NCBI RefSeq assembly: GCF_006385255.1
Contig: NZ_VFJE01000052.1
Span: 296,330-360,329 of the forward strand
Reading direction: 5' to 3'
Origin: Flavobacterium microcysteis
GTDB taxonomy: Bacteria > Bacteroidota > Bacteroidia > Flavobacteriales > Flavobacteriaceae
Length of the DNA stretch: 64,000 nucleotides
The notes beneath the pieces were generated by a model that saw only the letters and a list, made by a program, of their open reading frames with translations, searched no databases and was not told where the DNA came from. Each line of letters begins with the position of its first letter. The first letter of the stretch is position 1. Position numbers and translations under genes: made by a program. Shown here piece after piece: positions 24,630-33,436 of this stretch.

Positions 24630-25388
24630 ATGTCTAAAAAAATCCTGCTATTATGTATTTTCTGCAATACGATAGCGACTTATGCCCAACAAAACGCAAC
24701 AGATTCTATTCCTGCTTTAAAACCAGATAGTCTGAAATTCAACTACAAAGCATTAATCATTCCCGGAGCCCTTATAGGATATGGTGTTATTGGGCTAGAA
24801 AGCGACTGGCTCAAAGGGTTCAATTCTGAAATCAAGGAAGAAGTCAATGAAGACATTGATAAAAAAATAACCATAGACGACTTTACGCAATATGCGCCTT
24901 TTGCCTCTGTGTACGGATTGAACGCTTTAGGGATTAAAGGAAAGCATAACTTCAAAGACCGTTCAATTATTATGGGTACTTCCTATCTTCTGATGAGTGG
25001 AACCGTATTGAGCCTAAAAGGCATTACCAAGGTTGAAAGACCTGATGGGAGTTCTAACAATTCTTTTCCTTCCGGACATACCGCTACTGCTTTTGCCGGA
25101 GCTGAATTCTTATGGCAGGAATACAAAGATGTATCTATATGGTATGGTATTACAGGTTATGCAATAGCTACCGGAACCGGATTATTCCGTATTTATAATG
25201 ACCGCCATTGGCTTACGGATGTTGCTGCCGGAGCTGGAATCGGAATTCTGAGTACCAAGGTGGCTTATTGGCTACATCCCTTTATCAAAAAAACATTCTT
25301 TGGAGAAAAAGAAACCAAATCAACGGTAATGATGGCTCCGTTTTATAACGGAAAACAGCTGGGAGCCGGATTTGTAATGAATTTTTAA
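24630..25388 (+). CDS. PAP2 family phosphatase
   Basis: The product has 252 residues with a signal peptide (1-20, ending TYAQQ). The PAP2 motifs are present: KGITKVERP (K-x6-RP), FPSGHTA (PSGH), and RIYNDRHWLTD (R-x5-H-x3-D). The usual Ser before the Arg of motif 3 is Phe here. Such enzymes act in the periplasm on undecaprenyl pyrophosphate, phosphatidate or lipid A phosphates. The substrate cannot be told. Its first residues suggest a soluble or outer-leaflet protein rather than a six-helix membrane enzyme. It is followed by the PD-(D/E)XK and GT2 genes on the same strand with short gaps, so the three may form one transcript. Confidence 0.87.
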   Translation: MSKKILLLCIFCNTIATYAQQNATDSIPALKPDSLKFNYKALIIPGALIGYGVIGLESDWLKGFNSEIKEEVNEDIDKKITIDDFTQYAPFASVYGLNALGIKGKHNFKDRSIIMGTSYLLMSGTVLSLKGITKVERPDGSSNNSFPSGHTATAFAGAEFLWQEYKDVSIWYGITGYAIATGTGLFRIYNDRHWLTDVAAGAGIGILSTKVAYWLHPFIKKTFFGEKETKSTVMMAPFYNGKQLGAGFVMNF

Positions 25389-25413
25389 ATCAGAATTTTG
25401 TTACTTTGCATTC

Positions 25414-25857
25414 ATGCAGCAGCTCAATTTCAACTCTTATCAGTTTCGGTTCAAAAATACAGAAGGTAAGATTTCTATATTCGATGAAATTCGTCGGAAA
25501 TTTATCATATTGACTCCTGAAGAATGGGTTCGGCAACATGTGGTACAGTACCTGCTGCAAGAAAAAAAATATCCTAAATCGTATATCAACGTAGAAAAAG
25601 TCATCAAACTCAACGGGCTTATAAAACGTTATGATGTGGTAGTATTCCAGCCCAATGGCAAATTGTTTCTGCTGGTAGAATGCAAATCAGCCGATATTGT
25701 CATCAACCAAACTACTTTCGACCAGATAGCACGTTATAATATGGCGCTTGAATCAGAATATTTGATGGTAACCAATGGCCTGAATCACTATTTTTGCCAA
25801 ATGGACTACCAAAGCGAAAAATACAATTTCCTGAAGGAGCTTCCTGATTTTAATTAG
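25414..25857 (+). CDS. Type I restriction HsdR N-terminal-like (PD-(D/E)XK) protein
   Basis: The product has 147 residues. It has the stand-alone nuclease-like fold found across Bacteroidetes and related to the N-terminus of HsdR subunits: EEWVRQHVVQYLLQEKKYP, then RYDVVVFQPNGKLFLLVECK with the metal-binding Asp and the E-x-K pair (VECKSA), then QIARYNMALESEYLMVTNG. No helicase or specificity subunit is nearby, so a restriction role is unlikely. The conserved neighbourhood of DNA repair or envelope genes is of no help here. A TTACTTTG box close to the ATG resembles a -7 element and would give an almost leaderless transcript. Confidence 0.8.
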   Translation: MQQLNFNSYQFRFKNTEGKISIFDEIRRKFIILTPEEWVRQHVVQYLLQEKKYPKSYINVEKVIKLNGLIKRYDVVVFQPNGKLFLLVECKSADIVINQTTFDQIARYNMALESEYLMVTNGLNHYFCQMDYQSEKYNFLKELPDFN

Positions 25858-25869
25858 ATAAAACCCGTA

Positions 25870-26865
25870 ATGAAAAAAACAGCAATCGTCATACTAAATT
25901 GGAATGGTCAGAAACTGCTTGAAGAATTTCTGCCTTCTGTTGTGCGGTTTTCTTCGGAAGCTACAATTTATGTAGCCGATAATGCCTCATCAGATGATTC
26001 TGTTTCTTTTATAAAAAGAACATTCCCTACGGTCAAGATCATACAGAATACGGATAACTTTGGTTTTGCTAAAGGTTATAACCAGGCCCTCCGATTTGTA
26101 GAGGAAGAATATTATGCTTTGGTCAATTCTGATATTGAAGTAACCGAAAACTGGCTACAGCCTATTATAGAATTGTTTGACAACGAACCGGAAACGGCTA
26201 TCGTGCAGCCCAAAATATTAGACTATAAAAACAAACAGTTGTTTGAATATGCAGGAGCTGGTGGTGGATTTATCGACAAATATGGTTTCCCTTTTTGCAG
26301 AGGCAGGATATTTCAAACACTTGAAAAAGACAATGGTCAATACGATGATAGTATTGATATCTTCTGGGCATCTGGTGCTTGTTTCTTTATACGTAAAGAA
26401 ATCTATAGAAATTTAGGCGGCTTTGATGAAGACTTTTTTGCACATCAGGAAGAAATCGACTTATGCTGGCGTGCTTTCAATCAAAATCTAAAAGTGAAAT
26501 ATTGTGGAAAATCTACAGTATACCATGTGGGCGGTGCTACATTAAAAGAGTCTAATCCACATAAAACATTCCTGAATTTCCGCAATTCCCTTTGGATGAT
26601 GCTTAAGAATCTACCAAAAAAAAGCCTGTTCCCTGTCCTTTTCGTGCGTCTTTCACAAGACGGACTCGCCGGAATCAAATTTATGACTGAAGGCAAGTTC
26701 ACACACCTATGGGCCATACTTAAAGCACATTTTTATTTTTATTTGAAATTATTTAAGTTTCTAAATAAAAGAGAATCAAAACAATACGACAATTACTACA
26801 AAATTAAAAGTATTACTTACCACTATTTTGTCAAAAAAGGCAAGGTTTTTGAAAACAAATTTTAA
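25870..26865 (+). CDS. Family 2 glycosyltransferase (rhamnosyltransferase-like)
   Basis: The product has 331 residues. It starts TAIVILNWNGQKLLEEFLPS, with the nucleotide-sugar motif DNASSDDSV, the metal-binding LVNSDIEV, the acceptor-region ASGACFFIRKEIY, and EEIDLCWR near 195, all features of the GT2 WsaF/RfbN-like group. Hydrophobic helices near residues 245-300 suggest attachment to the inner membrane. It transfers an unknown sugar, probably to a lipid-linked polysaccharide or glycoprotein glycan. The gene follows the PD-(D/E)XK gene by 12 bp. Confidence 0.87.
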   Translation: MKKTAIVILNWNGQKLLEEFLPSVVRFSSEATIYVADNASSDDSVSFIKRTFPTVKIIQNTDNFGFAKGYNQALRFVEEEYYALVNSDIEVTENWLQPIIELFDNEPETAIVQPKILDYKNKQLFEYAGAGGGFIDKYGFPFCRGRIFQTLEKDNGQYDDSIDIFWASGACFFIRKEIYRNLGGFDEDFFAHQEEIDLCWRAFNQNLKVKYCGKSTVYHVGGATLKESNPHKTFLNFRNSLWMMLKNLPKKSLFPVLFVRLSQDGLAGIKFMTEGKFTHLWAILKAHFYFYLKLFKFLNKRESKQYDNYYKIKSITYHYFVKKGKVFENKF

Positions 26866-26887
26866 CAATAGTTTATACTTGTTAAAC

Positions 26888-26917
26888 TTGAAACCCTATT
26901 TTTAATCCTTAAATTTG
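26888..26917 (+). promoter_or_regulatory. Bacteroidetes-type promoter for the OmpA lipoprotein gene
   Basis: TTG at 26888-26890, 19 nt, then TAAATTTG at 26910-26917. Spacing and both boxes fit the consensus exactly, and the start codon lies 23 bp further on. Confidence 0.75.
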
Positions 26918-26940
26918 TTAAAATTTTAAAACCGAGACCT

Positions 26941-27780
26941 ATGAAAAAAGTCATTTTTATACTTTCGATCGCAGCATTTACGCTGACTTCGTGTGGTTCA
27001 AAAAAGAAGATTGCTGAATTAGAAGCGAAAAACAAAGAAATTCAAGATTTACTAAACACTGCCACAGTAAAACTGAATACTTGCTTGACAGAAAGAGATG
27101 CATTGGCACATCAAATCGATTTCTTGAAAAAGAACAATTCTGATTTGATCAACAATATGGGTAACCTAACGACCTTATCTTCAAAAGGAGCTGAAAATCT
27201 TGAAAAATCATTGGAGAGCCTGAAAGAAAAAGACTTAAAAATTACACGCCTTCAAGATGCTTTAACGAAAAAAGACTCTGTAACATTGGCTTTGGTAACC
27301 AGCCTAAAAAGTTCAGTGGGAATCAGCGATCCGGACATTCAGGTTAATGTTGAAAAAGGAGTGGTTTTCATCTCGATTGCAGATAAACTTCTTTTCAAAA
27401 GTGGTAGCTATGTTGTAAGCGACAGAGCTAAAGAAGTATTGGCTAAAGTAGCTAAAGTAGTAAACAGCAAGCCTGATTTTGAATGTATGGTAGAAGGACA
27501 CACTGATAATGTTCCTTACAAATCAAATGGAGTTTTGCTTGACAACTGGGATTTGAGCGTAAAACGTTCTACATCAATCATCCGTGTGTTACAAGAATTA
27601 AACGTAAACCCAAAACAATTGATTGCAGCGGGAAGAAGCGAATTCATTCCATTAGTTGATAACAATTCAGCTGAAAACAGATCAATCAACAGAAGAACTA
27701 GAATCGTGGTGTTGCCAAAAATTGATCAGTTCTATGATATGATTGAAAAAGAAATGAAAAACATGGCGGCAAAACAATAA
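26941..27780 (+). CDS. OmpA family lipoprotein
   Basis: The product has 279 residues. A lipoprotein signal with Cys18 in LTSCGSK is followed by a coiled coil (about 24-120, IAELEAKNKEIQDLLNTA, ENLEKSLESLKEKDLK). The C-terminal OmpA domain (about 150-265) has the strand VVFISIADKLLFKSGSY and the peptidoglycan-binding signature VEGHTDNVP, LSVKRSTSIIRVL and NRRTRIVVLP. It should sit in the outer membrane and tether it to peptidoglycan. A strong Bacteroidetes promoter precedes it and a terminator follows, so it is a single-gene transcript. Confidence 0.9.
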   Translation: MKKVIFILSIAAFTLTSCGSKKKIAELEAKNKEIQDLLNTATVKLNTCLTERDALAHQIDFLKKNNSDLINNMGNLTTLSSKGAENLEKSLESLKEKDLKITRLQDALTKKDSVTLALVTSLKSSVGISDPDIQVNVEKGVVFISIADKLLFKSGSYVVSDRAKEVLAKVAKVVNSKPDFECMVEGHTDNVPYKSNGVLLDNWDLSVKRSTSIIRVLQELNVNPKQLIAAGRSEFIPLVDNNSAENRSINRRTRIVVLPKIDQFYDMIEKEMKNMAAKQ

Positions 27781-27802
27781 GCCAACATAATAAAGAGTAA
27801 AT

Positions 27803-27833
27803 GAAAAAGCAGGCCCAAAAGCCTGCTTTTTAT
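27803..27833 (+). terminator. Intrinsic terminator after the OmpA gene
   Basis: aaaaagcaggc and gcctgcttttt enclose ccaaaa and end in a T run. The space to 27992 beyond it is AT-rich and holds nothing recognisable. Confidence 0.88.
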
Positions 27834-27992
27834 GTATCCCTAATTTTTTTTATTAATAACCAATTAAATATTTAAATTAAGAATAGCATATGGTATAAAT
27901 CGTTATCACTAGTAGGATTCTTAATAATTGGTATTGCTAATTTAGCATTATTTATTGCAACAGCCAAAGTTTTGCGAAAAAACTAATACGGA

Positions 27993-28613
27993 CTATAAAA
28001 TATCAATACTGCCTTTTCCTTCCCTTACAACTACAGGTTCGCTTCCAGATAAATCAATTATAGTAGAAGCTTGATTATCTCCGTAACCGCCATCAATCAC
28101 CACATCAACAAGATGCTGCCATTTTTCAAAAATCAGTTCCGGATCTGTGGTGTATTCAATCACATCATCATCATCATGGATAGAGGTAGAAACTATAGGG
28201 TTTCCCAATTGTCTTACAATTTCAAGTGCTATTGAATTATCGGGCACACGAATACCCACGGTACTTTTTTTCTTAAATTCCTTTGGCAAGTTATTATTTC
28301 CCGGAAGAATAAACGTATACGGCCCAGGCAATGCCCTTTTCAATAGCTTGAAAGTAGAAGTATCAATCTGTTTCACATAATCAGAAATATTGCTCAGGTC
28401 ATGGCATACAAAAGAAAAATTCGCTTTTTCTAATTTGATACCTTTGATTTTAGCAATGCGCTCCAAAGCTTTTGTATTTGTGATATCGCATCCCAATCCG
28501 TAAACCGTATCAGTAGGATAAATTACCAATCCACCATCTTGCAGTACTTTGACTACTTTGGCGATTTCTTTTTCATTTGGATTTTGAGGATATATTTTAA
28601 TAAACTGAGCCAT
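27993..28613 (-). CDS. Sua5/YciO/YrdC family protein, YciO-type
   Basis: The product has 206 residues. The family core is present: GGLVIYPTDTVYGLGCDI (27-44), then FSFVCHDLSNISDYVK, LPGPYTFILPGN, GIRVPDN and the closing PVVVREGKGS. The wording follows E. coli YciO (FVCHDLSN..., PGPYTFIL, STSIHDDD, DGGYG) more closely than TsaC, which has a different substrate loop. Enzymes of the wider family make threonylcarbamoyl-AMP for tRNA t6A37. YciO itself has weak or uncertain activity. Automatic pipelines would call this L-threonylcarbamoyladenylate synthase. I would keep the functional call open. It lies 22 bp downstream of the helicase gene, with the same orientation. Confidence 0.82.
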   Translation of the reverse strand: MAQFIKIYPQNPNEKEIAKVVKVLQDGGLVIYPTDTVYGLGCDITNTKALERIAKIKGIKLEKANFSFVCHDLSNISDYVKQIDTSTFKLLKRALPGPYTFILPGNNNLPKEFKKKSTVGIRVPDNSIALEIVRQLGNPIVSTSIHDDDDVIEYTTDPELIFEKWQHLVDVVIDGGYGDNQASTIIDLSGSEPVVVREGKGSIDIL

Positions 28614-28635
28614 TAGCTATCATTTTATTTTAAAG

Positions 28636-30969
28636 TTACGACAATATGTCAAGCCTTGCAAAGCGAAGCAGTAATTTCTTAATGCCTCCTACTTCAAATT
28701 TGATTTCTGCTTTTTTGTCTGCACCGGCTCCTTCAATATTAAGCACCTGCCCTTTTCCAAAACGTTCATGCATAACAATATTGCCTACGTTTAATTTAGT
28801 ATCAGAAACAGCACTTGCACTTGAAGGTCCATTCGAAGCAACTGGCTTCAACTTACGGATACTGTGATTAGGTGTTGGTTCTTCATCTCCATATCTTTTT
28901 GGAGGTGTACCATTCATAGGTTTTGACAACCTCAACTTTGATTTGTCTACATCGCCAAAAATATCCATATCGATCATCGGCTTATAGCGATAATTGTTTT
29001 CCGTTGGAGTCAGATATTCTAAATATTCACCCTTAATTTCATCAATAAATCGGGAAGGTTCAGAGTCCATTAGTTTTCCCCAACGATAGCGTGATTGTGC
29101 ATAAGTCAGGTATGCCTGATGTTCAGCCCTTGTCAAAGCCACATAAAAAAGCCTACGTTCTTCTTCCAACTCGCTTCGGGTGCTAACACTCATGGCACTT
29201 GGAAACAAATCTTCTTCCATTCCCACAATAAAAACGTATGGAAACTCAAGTCCCTTTGCTAAGTGGATAGTCATTAAAGCCACACGATCATCATCACCTG
29301 TATCTTTATCCAAATCAGTAGCCAAAGCCACATCTTCTAAAAACTCAGACAATGCTCCTCTCGCTCCGTCAACTTCTTTCTGCCCTTCAATAAAGTCTTT
29401 GATACCGTTCAGCAATTCTTCTATATTTTCAAGCCTTGCAATACCTTCCGGAGTACCGTCTTTTTTCAATTCCTGAATCAATCCGGTCTTTTTCGTAACA
29501 TGTTCCGCCAGATAAAATGCATCGTGGCTCTGATCAATGACCTGGAAACTTTTGATCATCGTTACAAAATCTTCAAGTCTTGACCTCGTTCCCGAATTCA
29601 GTTTCAAATCAATCTTGTCGATATGTTCCATTACTTCAAAAATCGAACGCTTGTAATGATTTGCCGCAATCGTTAGTTTTTCAACTGTAGTATCGCCTAT
29701 TCCTCTGGCCGGATAATTAATCACACGTACCAAAGCTTCTTCATCTTTTGGATTGATAACCAATCTCAAGTAACAAAGCACATCTTTGATTTCTTTTCTT
29801 TGATAGAAAGATAGACCACCGTAAATTCGATAAGGAATATCACGTTTTCTAAGGGCATCTTCCATTGCACGGGATTGCGCATTAGTACGGTACAAAATGG
29901 CAAACTGACCGTTCATCATCTGAAGCTGCATCTTCTTTTCAAAAATCTCACTGGCTACAAATCTTCCTTCTTCACCATCAGTAAGGCTTCGGTGTACTTT
30001 TATCCTCGGTCCGTCAGAATTGGCAGTCCAGACCACTTTATCCAGTTTCGTTTTATTCTTATCGATAATCGAATTGGCCGCTTCCACAATATTTTTTGAA
30101 GAGCGGTAGTTTTGTTCCAGACGATAGGTTTTTACACCATCATAATCTTTCTGGAAATTAAGGATATTGTTGATATTGGCTCCACGGAAAGCATAAATAC
30201 TTTGTGCATCGTCACCAACAACACAAATATTTTGGAACTTATCCGATAAAGCACGTACAATCAGATATTGAGAATGGTTAGTATCCTGGTACTCATCTAC
30301 TAAGATATAACGGAAACGATCTTGGTATTTTGCTAAAACATCTGGAAAACGATTCAATAATTCATTCGTCTTCAATAGCAAATCATCAAAATCCATTGCA
30401 CCGGCCTTAAAGCAGCGGTCCACATAATTTTGATAGATTTCGCCCAGACGAGGTTTTTTTGACATCGCATCCTGTTCCTGCAATTCCGGATTATTAAAAT
30501 AAGCCTTAACAGTAATCAGACTGTTTTTATAAGATGAAATTCGTCCTAAAACCTGCTTAGGCTTATAAACATCTTTATCCAATTGCATTTCTTTGATAAT
30601 TGAGCCTATCAATCGTACCGAATCCTGCGAGTCGTAAATAGTAAAGTTAGACGGATAGCCAAGCTTATCGGCTTCAGAACGCAAAATCCTAGCAAAAACA
30701 GAGTGGAAAGTTCCCATCCAAAGATTTTTTGCCTCGCTTGAACCTACTATATCAGAGATACGCTTTTTCATTTCGCGAGCCGCCTTATTGGTAAATGTCA
30801 AAGCCAGAATATTAAACGCATCGACTCCCTGATGCATCAAATATGCAATTCGGATTGTCAATACTCTTGTCTTTCCTGAACCTGCTCCTGCGATAATAAT
30901 CATAGGTCCTTCTTTTTGAAGGACAGGCGCTTGTTGGGCTTCATTAAGCTGGCTTATATAGTGCTGCAT
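28636..30969 (-). CDS. UvrD/PcrA family ATP-dependent DNA helicase
   Basis: The product has 777 residues of superfamily 1A. N-terminal LNEAQQAPV (Q-motif) and Walker A AGAGSGKTRVL at about 28, DEYQDTN (motif II), GDDAQSIYAFRGA (motif III), LEQNYRSS (motif IV), YRTNAQSRAMED, MTIHLAKGLEFPYVFI (motif V) and LFYVALTRA (motif VI). The C-terminal tail has the typical KLNVGNIVMHERFGKG followed by GGIKKLLLRFARL (a PcrA-type Tudor-like domain). It unwinds DNA in nucleotide excision and replication-fork repair. The YciO-type gene follows by 22 bp. Confidence 0.93.
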   Translation of the reverse strand: MQHYISQLNEAQQAPVLQKEGPMIIIAGAGSGKTRVLTIRIAYLMHQGVDAFNILALTFTNKAAREMKKRISDIVGSSEAKNLWMGTFHSVFARILRSEADKLGYPSNFTIYDSQDSVRLIGSIIKEMQLDKDVYKPKQVLGRISSYKNSLITVKAYFNNPELQEQDAMSKKPRLGEIYQNYVDRCFKAGAMDFDDLLLKTNELLNRFPDVLAKYQDRFRYILVDEYQDTNHSQYLIVRALSDKFQNICVVGDDAQSIYAFRGANINNILNFQKDYDGVKTYRLEQNYRSSKNIVEAANSIIDKNKTKLDKVVWTANSDGPRIKVHRSLTDGEEGRFVASEIFEKKMQLQMMNGQFAILYRTNAQSRAMEDALRKRDIPYRIYGGLSFYQRKEIKDVLCYLRLVINPKDEEALVRVINYPARGIGDTTVEKLTIAANHYKRSIFEVMEHIDKIDLKLNSGTRSRLEDFVTMIKSFQVIDQSHDAFYLAEHVTKKTGLIQELKKDGTPEGIARLENIEELLNGIKDFIEGQKEVDGARGALSEFLEDVALATDLDKDTGDDDRVALMTIHLAKGLEFPYVFIVGMEEDLFPSAMSVSTRSELEEERRLFYVALTRAEHQAYLTYAQSRYRWGKLMDSEPSRFIDEIKGEYLEYLTPTENNYRYKPMIDMDIFGDVDKSKLRLSKPMNGTPPKRYGDEEPTPNHSIRKLKPVASNGPSSASAVSDTKLNVGNIVMHERFGKGQVLNIEGAGADKKAEIKFEVGGIKKLLLRFARLDILS

Positions 30970-31141
30970 TTTTATTATTCTTTTACTAGTGCAAAAATAC
31001 GCATTTAGATTGTAGAAAAATAATCGGATTTTGGAAGAAAAGACGGTTGTTTATGCTATTGAAATTTATCCTGTTCAATTTATAGTTTATTGATTATTTG
31101 AAATCTTATATCAAAAACGAACTTCAATAAGTTTATATTTT

Positions 31142-31207
31142 ATTGCTTTGCGGCTCTGCACCTTTGCGAGCAATTATTTCACGCAAAGGCACAGAGCCGC
31201 AAAGTTT
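31142..31207. repeat. Palindromic element, copy 1
   Basis: Arms 31146-31168 and 31182-31204 (23 bp, two mismatches) contain the core GCGGCTCTG and CCTTTGCG and enclose a 13-nt loop (agcaattatttca). A second copy with the same arms and loop pattern is at 37806-37863. It lies between the convergent ends of the helicase promoter region and the T9SS gene, outside any coding frame. Confidence 0.8.
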
Positions 31208-31261
31208 CTAATGTATAGAAAAATGAACTTACTTGTCTGGTATAAACTTCCCGATAGTCAT

Positions 31262-32596
31262 TTATAGTTTTACTATTTTCTGAGTAGCGATTTCATTATT
31301 TGTAAATTCTATCTGAACAAGATAAGTACCCTGAGCAACTTTTGAAATGTCTACCATTTTACCAGTTCCTTTTGTAACCTCTTGTCCTAAAAGATTAAAA
31401 ACAGCATAATTCTTAACTTCCTGATCCGTTTCTATGTTTACGACATTTCTTGTAGGGTTTGGCAATAAGCTATACACATTTGGTGTAAACTTTTTTACAT
31501 CAAGTGCCGGCCCAAATCCTTGTAGATATACAGAAATCGGAAAATAGCCTTCACCATTTGCAAAAACAGCCTCTGGTACTTCAATTTTAAATGTATGCTG
31601 TCCGGCAGCCAGGCTACCTACAGAGATTTCCCTGATTGGAATTGTTGAACCCGGACACCAATTACTAAACGACTGCCATTGGCCTGGTGTTCTTGGTGAA
31701 GATCCATAAATTCCGTTGGCTTGCGTATTATAAACTCGATAAGGCTCACAAGTCGGTTCGCCAGGTCGGTAGTTTAGAACAGAAACATTGTCAAATCTGA
31801 TATAATGCAATCTTCTATTGTATTCTTCTCCATTTTCATTGGCTCCATGATTTGAAGTTATCAGATACAACTTTGCATCTGTAATAGGATTAGGAATATT
31901 AAAATTGATAGTTCTTACCGTTTCACCAACTACATCCGTAGCGTTTTCATCATAATTGTTCAAATTTTTCTTGAAATTCAAAGGAAGTAAAAAAGTTGGC
32001 AGTGATGCTGTTGGCGCACCATCTGAAATAAGATTCAAAGTACCAAAAAAGACATCATTTCTTCCAGAACATCCGGCTACCTGGGTATTTGCGGCATAAG
32101 GCACTCCAAAAACTTCTAGTTCCATCCAAAAATCATAGGCTGCATTTAAGCTAGGGTCATTTAATATTTTTGACAGGTTATTGACAGAAAATGTATAAGG
32201 AACCTGATCCGGCTGTCTGTTCTTATTCATAAAAGGCGTAATAAAACGGGCCAATTCTATTCGTTGTACATTGTCAGGACTGTAGCCAATTAATCCTTTT
32301 GGCACTAGAGCAAGATTCACATTTCCTATCCTGTCATAATTATCACATGATGCTTTAATTATTACCTCAATAGTCATATTTGAGCCATATGGAACCGACA
32401 ATCCCCCATCGATCTTTTTGGCATACAAATCATTTCTATGGCGGATAACACCTTCAGGAGTCGGATGATTTACAACTCCGGCATATCCATCATAAAATAA
32501 AATCTCTTCGAAAACAGTAAGTGTATTTTGGGCTTGAACGTTTATTCCGGTTACTGTCATAAAACCGAAAATTAAAAATTGTAGAGTTTTTCTCAT
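31262..32596 (-). CDS. PNGase F-like (peptide-N-glycosidase F family) secreted protein with T9SS tail
   Basis: The product has 444 residues with a signal peptide (to about 22). Two jelly-roll domains resemble PNGase F of Elizabethkingia: NYDRIGNVNLAL near residue 85 (compare EWDRYANVYV), IELARFITPFMNKNRQPD, a paired acid near FWMELEVFG, and the second-domain signature SFSNWCPGSTIPIREISV (compare AGWCPGMAVPTRIDV). PNGase F removes N-linked glycans from proteins, using an essential Asp with two Glu. An Asp in NYDR and a Glu in MELEV fall at matching places here. The third (EWC in PNGase F) may be one of NGEEY. The C-terminal 75 residues are a T9SS tail (YSLLPNPTRNVVNIET, TQKIVKL). Activity on glycoproteins is likely but unproved. 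Confidence 0.8.
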   Translation of the reverse strand: MRKTLQFLIFGFMTVTGINVQAQNTLTVFEEILFYDGYAGVVNHPTPEGVIRHRNDLYAKKIDGGLSVPYGSNMTIEVIIKASCDNYDRIGNVNLALVPKGLIGYSPDNVQRIELARFITPFMNKNRQPDQVPYTFSVNNLSKILNDPSLNAAYDFWMELEVFGVPYAANTQVAGCSGRNDVFFGTLNLISDGAPTASLPTFLLPLNFKKNLNNYDENATDVVGETVRTINFNIPNPITDAKLYLITSNHGANENGEEYNRRLHYIRFDNVSVLNYRPGEPTCEPYRVYNTQANGIYGSSPRTPGQWQSFSNWCPGSTIPIREISVGSLAAGQHTFKIEVPEAVFANGEGYFPISVYLQGFGPALDVKKFTPNVYSLLPNPTRNVVNIETDQEVKNYAVFNLLGQEVTKGTGKMVDISKVAQGTYLVQIEFTNNEIATQKIVKL

Positions 32597-32693
32597 AAAA
32601 ATTTAAATTATTTTTTATATTCAAGTTACATTTTCAAATATAAAAATATAAATACATATAAAAAATTATATTTTTAACAGAAACTCTGGTTGT

Positions 32694-32732
32694 AGAGGTA
32701 CTAAGGTCCTGAGGAACTAAGGTACTAAGGTT
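32694..32732. repeat. Phased CTAAGG 8-mer repeat
   Basis: ggtactaaggtcctgaggaa and ctaaggtactaagg in 8-base phase, the same motif as at 322, 496 and 4085. Downstream (32780-32840) is a second low-complexity stretch of ccactatcc/caactatc/aactaccc units. The gap 32597-32880 holds nothing else. Confidence 0.65.
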
Positions 32733-32880
32733 ATATTTTTTTATGTGTAAAAGAGACAGTTATTGAATTGTATATCCATTCGTTTTGTACAAAACTCCAC
32801 TATCCACTAACCATTATCAACTATCAACTACCCACTATATCGCTTTTTATTCTATTTTTGCCTTCATTAAATAAAATCCT

Positions 32881-33402
32881 ATGGACACTACAAAAATAAT
32901 CGAGCTGTTGAGCTACACATTACCTGCTGTTATAACCGGAGGTGTAGCTTATTATTTTTTCAACCTGCATACCAAAAACGAAGAAGGACGACGCAGATAC
33001 CTCATCCAAAGAGACGCAAGCAAGAACGCTCTTCCTATCCGACTGCAAGCCTATGAAAGAATGGCCTTATTTTTAGAAAGAATCAACCCATCAAATTTGC
33101 TAATCCGCATCGCACCAAATTCAAGCGATAAGATGGATTACCAAAATCTTGTTGTTTTACATATAGAAAACGAATTTGAACATAACCTTACACAGCAGAT
33201 TTATTTATCGGATGAATGCTGGACAATTATTACCACTGCAAAAAATGCTACGATTCAAATGGTCCGAAAAGCGGCTTTAAGCCCTGAAGTTGACAGCGCT
33301 AACAAACTGCGTGAAGCTGTCCTGAATGAATTGTTAGAAAAGCAATCGCCAAGCAATAACGCATTAGCGTATATCAAAAACGAAGTCGGCGGACTTTGGT
33401 AA
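32881..33402 (+). CDS. Membrane-anchored protein of unknown function (DUF7935-like)
   Basis: The product has 173 residues with an N-terminal membrane helix (about 13-30, LPAVITGGVAYYFFN). A helical cytosolic domain then begins with LPIRLQAYERMALFLERINP and has QIYLSDECWTIITTAKNATI near 110-140. I recall this as a Bacteroidetes-wide family without a known role (DUF7935). The name is from memory. A TATTTTTG box at 32853-32860 could be its -7 element. A bidirectional terminator follows it. Confidence 0.72.
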   Translation: MDTTKIIELLSYTLPAVITGGVAYYFFNLHTKNEEGRRRYLIQRDASKNALPIRLQAYERMALFLERINPSNLLIRIAPNSSDKMDYQNLVVLHIENEFEHNLTQQIYLSDECWTIITTAKNATIQMVRKAALSPEVDSANKLREAVLNELLEKQSPSNNALAYIKNEVGGLW

Positions 33403-33404
33403 AA

Positions 33405-33435
33405 TAAAAAAGCCTCGAAAATCGAGGCTTTTTTA
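33405..33435. terminator. Bidirectional intrinsic terminator
   Basis: aaaaaagcctcg and cgaggctttttt, separated by aaaat, serve the plus-strand gene ending at 33402 and the minus-strand patatin ending at 33437. Confidence 0.88.
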
Positions 33436-33436
33436 T

